This document shows positions 11,311 through 21,213 of a stretch of DNA of 64,000 nucleotides, piece by piece. Both the position numbers and the translations under genes were made by a program. Position 1 is the stretch's first letter. Each line of letters begins with the position of its first letter. Source of the DNA: Cymbomonas tetramitiformis (taxonomy: Eukaryota > Chlorophyta > Pyramimonadophyceae > Pyramimonadales > Pyramimonadaceae); NCBI GenBank assembly GCA_001247695.2, contig LGRX02029058.1, positions 1-64,000 on the forward strand. Reading direction: 5' to 3'. The notes beneath the pieces were generated by a model. That model was not told the DNA's origin. It did not search any database and saw only the letters and a list, made by a program, of their open reading frames with translations.

Positions 11311-11718
11311 CTAAGCCCTTCTTGCACGAATACTCTGCGTCTGCTGTTGATTCAGAGCGCTGAGACATATTGCTGGACCTTTGGGCTTGCGCTGGCTGCA
11401 CGCGTTTCGTCCTCCTGCTTGTTCAGAACGGCGTGAATCCAGGGGCACTCAGTGCACTGGCCTAAACCAGCCTGAATTAAGCCTCCATCCTACATCTGCT
11501 GTTGATTCAGAGCGCTGAGACGTATTGCTGGACCTCTGAGCTTGCGCTGGCTACGCGCGTTTCGTCCTCTTGCTTGTTCAGAGCGGTGTGAATCCAGGGG
11601 CACTCAGTGCACTGGCCTAAACCGGCCTGAATCAAGCCTGCAGTCTGCTGGTGAATGAGCTTCGCGCCGAGGGAGGAGACACTTCCTTAGTCCCACTTGC
11701 TGAGCATTAACGCAGTAC

Positions 11719-14700
11719 TTGACCACGGAGGGTGAGGCGGAGCCGAGCGCTGCCACTGCCCAGTCCAGAGAGCGTGAGGCACGGCGATTGGCACGGGAGA
11801 GGAGCAGTCAGGGGCTTGACACTGGCTATATGAGCACAGAGGGGTCGGCTCCAGAATCCAGCCCCTCCACACCGATATCAATAGCGGCAGCAAGAGCAGC
11901 AGCAGCAACACTCGCAGGAACAGCAGCAGCCTCGGCGCCCGCAGCCAATCAGTTCCTCTTTGCGTTTGACGACGTAGACGAGCTGGATCAGTATGACAGG
12001 GACAGTCACGCGCTTGACAAGGCTGATGTCAAACTCTGCTACACTGGTGGCAAGAACGAAGATAGGGCGCTCTTTATCGGGCGTTTCGTTGAAATGGTGG
12101 CAAAAGCACAGCGGGTTCACGAGGCCAGGAAACGCAGGCACATGAGGTCAGCGGCTTTTCATGCGCTCAGTCCGCAGGCGAAGAAGGCTTTTGTTGACTC
12201 CAAACCAGATTACAGATCGTTGTGGGACAGCTTGCCTTCGTTCCTAGCAGGGGACGATCATTCTACCTCAGTCGCCTATGACTGGTGGTGCGCTGCATAC
12301 CTGAAGGATGGCCTCATGGCCTCTCATGCGTGTCATGTCTTGAAGGATCTCACCACGAGGGACGCTTTTCAGGGCTCAGTGCGCTGCGCACAACCTCCTT
12401 TCCATGAGCTGGCGCCAGGAGCGACATGGGCAGTCTGCAAGAGGTTCGACGTTCGAGGAAGGCGATGCTGATGGCGAGCTGTCTGAAGAGTGGGAAAGCG
12501 AGGGAACCTCCACTAAGGGTCTCACGGGGACAGATGGCACGGAGGATTCTCACTATTGTTGGGCCTTGAGGGCTTTCGTTGCAGAGCTCGAGGCCAAGTT
12601 CCTAATGAAGGGCACCAAAGAGAAGGAGGACCTGTTGGTCGCCAAGTCACAGACCACTGAGCAGGATGGCCTCGCCTAGTACGTGAAGAGCTGTCGTCGC
12701 AGGGAGGCAGCGCTCAACGCTGGCAAGATGGTGGAGAACCCCATTGTTAGGCAAGACGTCGAGGAGTGCATCAAGGGTCTTCGCATTAAGGAATACCGGG
12801 ATCGCGTATCCGAGCAGCTACGAGTCAGTCATCCTGCCCCCAACAAGGTCACGTGGGAGGACTTGGAGGTCATCGTGGAGGTTCAGGACAAGCTGAAGAA
12901 CGATGCGGAAGCGTGGGCTCTGACACTGCAGCAGGATCTGGTTCGCAGGCTTACCTGTGTGTACTCTTGCTACGAAGCCAGGCAACTGGGGCTTGACCTG
13001 GCCGCACTGGTGTCCTCTATGAGGCGCTCCAGCTCTGCCCACAAGACTGGGGACAGACGCAGGGACCCCAAGAAGAAGGAGCCAGCACAGCCTGGGGGTG
13101 ATGATGCTAGGAAGCCTCCGAGGGAGGTGAACAATGCGGAGCGGCAAAAGCCCACCTACGGCAGGGTCCCACCACCTGACGCTTCGAAGGAGTTCCAGTG
13201 CGACTACTGCTTCACGCGCTTGCCCCATCCTCCAGAGCGTTGCTACACTGGATGTCGTGATGCCCGAGTGCCTCCTAACTTCCACAAGGACCGGCAGAAC
13301 TCGAAGTGGCCGAACGAGGTCAAGAATGCCCAGATGCGTGCCTACAACATCGCTCACCGCTTCGAGAACCACAAGATGGGGATCACCACGAAGGAGTGGC
13401 TCAAGCTGCCGGAGGCCAAGCAGAAGCAACCGCAGCAGCAGCAGCAGCAGCAGGTGGCAGCCAACGCTGAGGTTAAGTGGCTACTATCCCATGGTCCTTG
13501 TGGGAGGACCATAATCGATTATGGTCCTCCCACAAGGACCAATGTTGCAAGAATTTAATTGGGCATTGGTTCGGATCTAGAAGGCGCGCCCAATGATTTT
13601 TAGTATCAATGGGACATATATTAATTACTTCGATGCTTGGTCCGGCCTGGATCCACCCAATATATCCATGGCGTTCGCATTTGCGACAAGCACCCTCAAC
13701 TTTTTCAGATTGCATTTTTTGAAAATTCAAAAAGGCACAAAAAGATACGATATCTTCACTAATTTTTTGGGAATAGTATGTGCAGGCTACACCTGCGTCC
13801 ATGCGATCATATCGATCTTATACACATGTCCCCATCATATTTGGGTCATACGTCATGTCGGAGTGCATTTATTGGCCATCTCTAATGCTTATTAACAACC
13901 GTACACCTTTTTAGTCGGTTTTTTTAGCCGGAATGGGATAATCGGTGCAAACATGACCCATTATCCACGATGCCCGCTAGAGTGCATTCACAGTGTGGTA
14001 GGAGCGTATGGTGCTTAAACTTTTGAAGTATATCCATAAAATGATTTTTTGAAAGCTTAACATAAGCCATATGGGCAAGTATGTGAGCGATGTGCACTCG
14101 TTAGCTTGACGCGAAGTGAAAATTAGAAGTGCAAAAATCACAAAATCCTTATTTCACTCGGGAGTGATCACCCGCCACGGTAAACGAGAGCTCAGATGGC
14201 GACTAGAGTGTGGACTATCCAACTACGTTTTCATTTTTGGTCATAAACTCGAGGTGTGCGACCATGAGCGGCCAACACCGCGCACCATGCAACCGCTAGG
14301 ACGCTTAAAGACTATGGTCCTTGTGGGAGGACCATTTTTTTCCCGACGATTTCGATAAAAAACATATCAAAAGCGCACCCTTTAAGCACGCCCCTCTAGC
14401 ACACGCGTGGACGATCCTGTAGGGAAAATTATTCAATTGGCTCATAAATATGATGCCAAAAGCACATATACGCCTCAAAGATCCATGTGGCACTCATAAT
14501 AGTCATCGCGCGTTGGTCCTTGTGGGAGGACCATGAATTTGGATAGTAGCCATAAGGAGAAGCTCGCTGCAGAGCTGACAGGCCTGCAGACAGGAACACC
14601 GCCGAAGGGGGGCAAGGGCGCCGAGGCGCAGGCCCAGTCAGAGGACGGCGATGACGAGACTGAGTACAACTCAAACTTCAACCAGCAGGCGGAGTATGAG

Positions 14701-15291
14701 GAGGATGAACGGGATTGCCTCGCTGGTGAGGGGCTGGGAGACAGTGACGATGTTGGCGTCAGCCATGCACCAGAGCTCCAGGCCAGGGCCGCAGTCGCCC
14801 TGGGCAGCACTCAGAAGATGCAGGGCTTCAAGGTCAAGACGCCTGAGGAGTTCGACAAGGCTGCTCAGGTACCCAGAGCCGTCCCACCCAACGTCCTCAG
14901 CAGGAAATTCCACCTGCTGGCGTCCAACCTCCGCAGCTCCATGCGGACTTGCTCGCAGATTGCAGCAATCTTGATATCCCAGCGCGCCATCGACCTCCCA
15001 AAGGACATTGAGAACCTCCTGGCTCTGGAGGAGCTCATGGGGAACGAGCCGGAGAGTGCGATAGAGCAGCCCACCGAGGTCAACGAACACGAGCTTGAGG
15101 ACATGCACGCCACAGTGGTGCAGGGGGTGGAAGAGGAAGCAGAGAGCGCAGAACGCCAGATGGACGAGGAGTTGCCACTGGACGAGATGCCCGACGGTGT
15201 GGTCGACAGTGTCGTCACCGCCCGGTGTGCAGCCGCGGCCTGCGTGAACGACCTGGGGGTAGTCGACTTCAGTGACCATATTGACGAATGA
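11719..15291 (+). pseudogene. gag: retrotransposon gag-like polyprotein, broken
   Basis: Three blocks of coding sequence belong together. Block 1 (11719-12471) has a Ser/Ala-rich start and a helical region. A frame change near 12430-12470 leads to block 2 (to 13477), which also has an in-frame TAG at 12677. Block 2 contains a helical segment of Retrotrans_gag style, a basic linker and a zinc-knuckle-like motif (CDYC...H...CYTGC, about 13198-13255). Block 3 (14553-15291) is acidic and ends with TGA at 15289. Blocks 2 and 3 are separated by a transposon. Across one copy of its target duplication the frame runs on without a break. No protease, reverse transcriptase or integrase follows, so the element is partial or gag-only. 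Identification as gag rests on the overall pattern, not a diagnostic motif. Confidence 0.6.
13478..14552. mobile_element. non-autonomous TIR element, 1075 bp, TSD TAAG
   Basis: Ends are TGGCTACTATCC and its exact complement GGATAGTAGCCA, flanked by TAAG at 13474-13477 and 14553-14556. A palindrome with arms ATGGTCCT and AGGACCAT around TGTGGG lies at 13491-13512. It is repeated inverted at 13521-13541 and again, in direct orientation, at about 14315-14336 and 14514-14534. No transposase frame is present. It splits the gag gene. Removal of the element plus one TAAG restores a continuous frame, which confirms the boundaries. Confidence 0.92.
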
Positions 15292-15466
15292 ACATTATAC
15301 ACTTCTACCACATTGTTAACATATGTTTATTCTTATCGAAAAGTAGTCGAAAACCCTCGGGAGGTTGCAATCCTAAGTGCTCGAAATCAAAGTGGAATCA
15401 AGATAACATTCTGACTCGTAGCCGCCGTGGTTTCAATTGCCGCGACAGGTAACGTTGACGGTAACG

Positions 15467-15724
15467 TTACGGCTGAACCTGTCGGAACTTGAACCGAAAG
15501 GCAAGGTCGTTTGGAAACACACATCGAAAATACCCCAACGTGCATTTGTTGTCTTCCGCATTCCTGCACATATAACATTCATTGTAGTTCCTCCACAACA
15601 TTCGAACAGTCATACCATGAGGAGGATAGTCAAAATTCCTCATTCTCATTCTGGGCGCAGTAGTAGGGCATGTTGCATACATGACAAGAACATAGGCAAC
15701 AATGCATTCTCGCTTGGATGGCAT
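15467..15724 (-). CDS. small protein, tandem paralog 1
   Basis: An 85-residue protein starts MPSKRE and shares MPSKR, PPxGMT, LWxNYN, a Cys-Leu-containing helix and a final KFR with the protein at 16034-16273. The two genes are about 560 bp apart in the same orientation, so they arose by tandem duplication. The LWxNYN...C-helix...KFR pattern loosely recalls an N-terminal domain of some eukaryotic DDE transposases, where a YxxY/C stretch precedes a helix and basic residues. That resemblance is weak. The ATG at 15724 was chosen because conservation between the paralogs begins there. Confidence 0.5.
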   Translation of the reverse strand: MPSKRECIVAYVLVMYATCPTTAPRMRMRNFDYPPHGMTVRMLWRNYNECYMCRNAEDNKCTLGYFRCVFPNDLAFRFKFRQVQP

Positions 15725-16033
15725 GGTTGGATGAGGTGGCAGGTAAAGAAAGTAAAGTGCCAAGCTGAAAAGTGAGTTGTGAGGACAAGGTAGGTGCTTA
15801 AATATCTCAGTAGTGTGGCCGCCGTGATTTCAGTTGGCCTATCAAATGACCTCTTTCAGGTGGATCGGATCGAAGGCCCGCATGTCACAAACATAGCATG
15901 TCACAACATTGGAAATGTGAAACGTCGATAATAATTTCATTCAAAATATGTTCGAATACAATCATAGTTAACGGTGTTCCAACGATAAGTCAATTTGCTC
16001 AATGACAAAGCTATATGCTGTCGATATATAGCA

Positions 16034-16273
16034 TCAATTCATCCGACGGAACTTGACCCAAGAGCTAAGCTCCTCTCTGAACACACGACAAAAAAGGCTG
16101 AGTGAGCATTCCATGCCTTCGCCGTCGACGCATTGCGTATTGTAGTTCTCCCACAACTTTTGGATAGTCATACCCGGCGGAAGAAGAACTGTACTGCTGC
16201 ATGGGTAATACTCCCCGTGATTTTTGGCAAAGTGGTCGATGTACGTGAAAACAGACTGCCGCTTGGATGGCAT
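16034..16273 (-). CDS. small protein, tandem paralog 2
   Basis: A 79-residue protein aligned with the one at 15467-15724 over its whole length (shared MPSKR start, PPGMT, LWENYN, KFRR end). Its flanks also resemble those of paralog 1: a GCCGCCGTG(G/A)TTTCA word follows each copy. Conservation of reading frame but not of the DNA in detail suggests real coding sequence. Function unknown. Confidence 0.5.
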   Translation of the reverse strand: MPSKRQSVFTYIDHFAKNHGEYYPCSSTVLLPPGMTIQKLWENYNTQCVDGEGMECSLSLFCRVFREELSSWVKFRRMN

Positions 16274-16514
16274 GACTATGGTAGAAGTAGAAGCAGGTGC
16301 GTCGCTGACGGGAAAAAGGGGCAAATGAGTAGTTTAGGCAAGAAATAGAGCTTATGATCTTGGAAAGTCTTGGACCTGCCGAATTATTAGCCTATCAGAT
16401 ACCCGGTACTAGTCCGCTCGGATCGAAGGACCTACAAGTACATATCTACTATTACTTTGCGACGAAGGCGTGTCTGCGAAGTCCATGATTATTCTGTCTG
16501 CATTGTCAATCATT

Positions 16515-17388
16515 CTATGAAAGCAACCTCTGAAGTATGATTTTCGGGCACCTTAACTTGCAGATGCACATCATCAACCGACCAAACGGAGTGAGACGGT
16601 AAAATGGATAAGAATATACAAAATCTGGAGCGTGTAAGTTGGAGTATACAAACTCCATCCTTGCTGTATACTTCTGAAAGTGAGGGGTTTTGAAAATTGT
16701 GGCGTCCCGCATTTCAATGCGCACCGAGGTAACGATTTGTCCGCCAGATATCTGCTGTCTCACGATGGGGCGACCCTTTGGCCGACCTGCAAAACATGCG
16801 ACGCATTGGATTTCCCAAAAGGATAGAAACTGCAGGTAGTCCCCATAGGACCAAGCACTCATGGAATTCCGTTCTGCTGGATGCCGCGTATCCCCCGGGT
16901 ACTTAAACAAAGGTCGGCATCTTGCATATGGCTGCCCTAATATATGACCCCTTGCAAAACGACAGAAAAACTTATGCCGTGCGTAATCAGCTTTCCGACA
17001 AGTTTGGGGCGGGGGCTTTGCAGTAATTCGCAAGATAGCAGCCGGTACACGTTGCAAGTTGTGAACGATCTTGAAGCCCGCAGTGCAGGCAAATTGGGTA
17101 CAAAAATTTCATCCGTAAAGGCAGATTATCATGCACGCTTGCGTCATACATTTGAAATTGTATCTTATGGTCCTCTTCCATCGATTTCTTGAGCGCTAGT
17201 TCTGAGGGCGAGGACTCTTCAGGGAACCATAGTAACCAAACGTTTTTATCTGGATTTTCCTTCCGCAAAGTAGCAAGTATTGTCATTGGAATTGATTGAA
17301 CTGAGATGGATGGGAATAAAGGTGCGTCGATGAAGTGTCGAGCGGGGAAATGATTTTGGAAGAGAGGGGAATAGGTTTCATACCTCAA
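16515..17388 (-). pseudogene. MYND-type zinc-finger protein with a one-base frameshift
   Basis: The upstream frame (17388-16987) ends in CLHCGLQ...CTGCYLANYC, the first half of a MYND finger. The downstream frame (from about 17020 to 16515) supplies the second half, CRKADYARHKFFC. The two frames differ by one base in a C-rich run (CCCCCGCCCC complement at about 17007-17016). Either a real frameshift or a homopolymer sequencing error is likely, because no intron fits. MYND fingers bind protein partners rather than DNA. The remaining roughly 160 C-terminal residues have no recognised domain. The first ATG-like start is uncertain because the open frame extends to a non-ATG codon; an internal Met (SIPMTIL) may be the true start. 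Confidence 0.7.
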
Positions 17389-17677
17389 TGGTCGTCGTGG
17401 TACCGCTCAACTTCATTTAACCAATATAATCAGGCAATCACAATGAAAGCGGAGGCATGTCACCCGCCCCATAAATGACATCGGTTCCACAACAACATAT
17501 GTCGCCCATACCTTTGGAGAACATACTTTATTTACAATTGTCATATCAAGATATACCATACGTGTTTCATCAGCGTACTTCTGCACTGAGACAATAGGTT
17601 ATTAAGACTATCAACAAATATTGACCTAGGTGCTGGCACCATGTCCTACCAGGGAAATCATCATTGCCTAGCGAGCT

Positions 17678-20600
17678 TTACCGTTTACGTCTCTTGGTCT
17701 GATGATCGGATTCCGACTTTCCGCCTTGTGCCGCGTGCCGCTTAGGTATAGGCCCCGCCGCGGCGGCTGCAGCGGCCTTGGCGGCCTTGTCGGCCTCGGC
17801 CTTCTCTTTCTTGGCGGCCTTCTCGGCCTCGGCCTTCTCTTTCTTGGCGGCCTTCTCGGCATCCGCCTGTTGCTTGGCGGCCTTCTCGGCATCTGCCTTC
17901 TCTTTCTTGGCGGCCTTGACGGCCTCGGCCTGCTGCTGCTTGGCGGCCTTGTCGGCCTCGGCGGCCTCGGCCTGCTGTCTCTTGGCGGCCTTCTCGGCCT
18001 CGACCTCCTGCTGCTTGGCGGCCTTGGCGGCCTCGGCCTCCTGCTGCTTGGCGGCCTTTTCCGTTTCCCTCATTTCGACCGCCGTCTTCTTCTCCCGCTC
18101 CTTCTCGACTTTCTCTTGCTCTTTACGATGTGCCTCTCTCTGCCTTTTCACCTCGTCGTATTCCTGCTTGCTCAACACTTCGTCGGCCAAAGAAAAAAAT
18201 CCATCAGGAAACCTAATGCGCTCTTTCGCTGAGTCGACCATACCTTGCTCCCTGCATCCAAGACACCAGCACTTGTTAAAACCGATATACAAAGTATTTT
18301 TAAAAAAAATGGATGTAGACATGAATGCTTACCTATCGAAAGCGACGGAACCCAATCCCAACATGTTGGCGGCTACCGAAGTGGTCCCGGAACCGCAGCA
18401 CGCATCCAAGATGAAGTGATGTTCGTGATGAAGAGGTAACACCCCCTCGTACGCAGATTTCCCCCTCGCTTCCCCCTCTAACTCAGGACCTCGCATATGG
18501 ATATTGATGATGTCGTGGATGAGCTTCGGCGGCTTCTGGTGTTTGTTAATTCTTTTTCCCTCGGAGTTATTGGCGAATTTCGACGAGTGTACAGGGGCAT
18601 ATTCCCAGGTGTTGGTTCGGCAAGAAGCCACGAACTGCTTATCGACGACATCACTATCCGCATTCTCCTCCTCACCGAGAACTCTAATCAAGTTCTCCAT
18701 CCAGGGAAGCCTTTTATAAACGGCTGGGTGGGTTTCGTCTGCGAGAGCAATCAGCGCTGCTTAGTCAGATTGCCCATGCTTAGACGCCAAAAGGCAATCA
18801 CAGAATTGTACGTAACTTAACATCTACGGACCTGTAGGTGTTGCTTCCTTGACGTAGTAACACAAGACAAAGCACTCCATACGGTTGGCGTAGTTCCGTG
18901 GCGCAACGCCGGATTCCAAGGTCATCATGTTCGATCTGCTCAAAGGTTTCACCCAGAACATCTTTTCGGCGTTCCCGTGGCAAAACTGCTTGGCGGCTTC
19001 GAAGAACTCGTGGTGTTGTTGGAAGCCACAGAAACATCCCCCTACCCAATCATCACACGTGGTCAAATTGTTGAAGTTGTGTAGGAATTGCTTGAACTCT
19101 CCTGCTAAGAGAGGTTTCGGGATCCATTTCTTGTTCGAGTCCAGAGCATACTCGCAATCCATAATGAAACCGGTAAATGGAAGCCTGGGAAGAGTCGTGA
19201 AGGAATCAGGTGATGCGGGCTCCAGCAGAAAGTCCTTTTTGAAAACCACTTGCGGAATCTTGTGAGTGTAGAAGTAGTCATCATCGTCGACTTGCTGGCC
19301 CTCAGGCACGTTTGACAATATTCGACGCGATAACTCACACCTGTGTGCAATGTAAACGATTAGTAATTACATAGCTACGGTGCACAAATGGAATATGAAA
19401 CCGAGATACGCACCTGGAAGATCCTTTAGGAGGTTTTCCGCAGTCGATGCTGTCGTCGACCCGATTTTCAGCAACACAGCGCTCTCGATATTATTCCAGT
19501 AGAACTTTATATCCTTCGGAATGTTTTTGATCAGTTTCTCTATCTTCTCCTCGTGCCGCTGTTTTTCTTTTGCAGGCCGTTGTTCAAATTGAAATTTCCG
19601 GTTCTCCTGCTCGTTCTTGCAGGAGACCTTCGGGGGCACCACTCCCGCCTGGTACAGTTGTAAACAAACCCCGTTGTTAATTGAACGCGCAAGCCGGTAT
19701 GGAAAAAATCAGATATCGTGAAGGACGACCAGAGGGCGCAACTTAGGTAAATTACCTTCAGTAATGTACGTATTTCTCTCTCATCCCCAGCCCCTGGGAA
19801 ATAGTTGCAAAACTTCTTCCAGTCGTGTTCTGGGTTGGGAAACGTAAAGCTGTCAAGCTTCTTTTGCAGCGTAATGATTTCTGCATCCAGCTCACCGTAG
19901 GTCATCTTACGATCCCAGAACTTCGACTCGGGAGCACCGGGATCCACGACAGCATCCACTGGTTTCCTTTCCTTAGGTATGGGATACCCATCTTCATCTA
20001 GGTAAGGAATGAAGCAGGGTGCATCTATGTCGTATATGTCGTTTTCGAACCCTCCCGGTTGTGTTTGCAGAAAGAGCTGCATAGAATGCCGGTTTTTCTT
20101 GAGAAAGCTCAGTTGCCGGTAGGCCGGTGTCGATTCCAAGGAGGTTGTTATGTTGAATCGTTTATGAGCCTCTGAGGCAAGCAGCATTAGGTTCTCTCGA
20201 ACATTGTTGAGAGTCTTGATCTCGGCGATACGGTTGATCATATCTTTGACCGTGTACTTCTGTTCGATGACGGCTACGTCGACGAGCTCAGTGATCTCAC
20301 GTAAGTGTCCTTCGGTCAAGGGGGCCCAGGTATCATAGAACCCCTTCGGCAGATCATGGTAGACGATCGGCTTTCCGGATGTGGGGTCCCATTTAGGCTG
20401 CTTGGTCGTTGGTGCGTTGAGGTCAGTTGTGCCGGTCGACATACCGCTTGAACGTTTACGTTTGGGCTTATTGCGAGATGACCCAACCGTGGCCAAGGTC
20501 GTCTCCGTGGCGTCTTCATCGTCCGGGTCACCGCCCTCTAGCGCCCCTTCATTGTGGGCCTTCATCACTGAAAGCGAAAACATGAAATACCAAATCGTCA

Positions 20601-21213
20601 GTTAGCTACTGCAAAAACACCTAAGAGCAAATAAGAATAATGTCGAGACGGAATTCACAAAAAATGGCAGCACCTCTCTGAAGTTGTTTGGACAACTTGT
20701 GCGATTGCACCGAGATAGCCCAAGCAGCCCAATGCGTGTTCTTCTTGTCTGCATTCAGCTTCTGGTGATTGAACACCTGCATCTTCAGCGCCGCTTCGAA
20801 TTCGGGATTCAAGTTCTGCTTCTGCGGCACCCGACGAAAAGTCACGTTCTCAAACCTCTTCATTGCAACGTCTCTCTCGTTGGGTTCGGCCATCAGTTTC
20901 TCCACGTGTTTTCGCATGCCAAGAATGATCTCCGTGGTGTTGCGGTGCTTCATGTAGGCGTCAATGTTGTTCTGCTCATTCCCAAGCTGCGTGCGCAAAC
21001 GAATTGCACGGATCATGACTATAGCTGAGAAGCTGGCCGACCGTAAACCCTCCCTAAACACTTGAGTATGTAAGCCCTGAGAAGCACCTGAGAAAACTGG
21101 CATGAGTGAGACACACCTGATTCATTTCGATGGCGCTCAAGTTCATGAAGAGACGGCATTCGATGAACTGAAACGCTTCCGTTCGATTTTCATGGTTTGC
21201 GTGCTTTGCTTCA
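17678..21213 (-). CDS. ParB-like/DNA methyltransferase/coiled-coil protein, C-terminal part
   Basis: This is the 3' part of a multi-exon gene whose 5' part is at 23771-25153. Exons read from GT-AG borders and phase: 21117-21213 (continued beyond an inserted element), 20674-21024, 19756-20567, 19414-19648, 18832-19340, 18333-18738 and 17678-18251. Phase agrees at four of the junctions. The joins near 19341-19413 and 21025-21116 are one base off by eye. The protein has an NLS-like KPKRKR. A methyltransferase domain follows in beta-class order: a motif IV position reading MDCEY instead of DPPY (about 19150-19165), a WxKP strand, then motif I LDACCGSGTTS (about 18370-18405) and FDRE...AKERI. The last exon encodes about 100 residues of Ala/Lys/Glu coiled coil and a KRRKR tail. 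Substrate is presumably DNA adenine or cytosine-N4, but the altered motif IV may mean it is inactive. Confidence 0.75.

Larger units (their letters stand above)
6442..11615 (+). repeat. array of nine covarying hairpin repeats (interrupted)
   Basis: Nine copies of a 22-24 base motif, CCAG-GG-stem-loop-stem-A-CTGG, start at about 6442, 6620, 6797, 6977, 7293, 7419, 7544, 11439 and 11594. The outer stem CCAG/CTGG is constant apart from one copy ending CTAG. The inner stem occurs as GCAC/GTGC, ACAC/GTGT or GTGC/GCAC, so paired positions change together. Most copies sit in AATCCAG...CTGGC(C/T)TAA. Spacing is about 178, 177, 180, 316, 126 and 125 bp. If the transposon at 7577-11310 is subtracted, the next steps are about 157 and 155 bp, so the array was continuous before that insertion. 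It ends about 100 bp before the gag-like reading frame and could be its transcribed leader. Confidence 0.8.

Noticed and set aside
6442..11615. Regularly spaced palindromes suggesting a CRISPR array
   Set aside because: Intervals are 125-316 bp, sequences between are not spacer-like, the genome is eukaryotic, and no cas gene is near.
17702..18232. 176-codon plus-strand Gly/Leu-rich frame
   Set aside because: Antisense of the Ala/Lys/Glu coiled-coil tail of the methyltransferase gene, whose splice borders fix the minus strand as coding.
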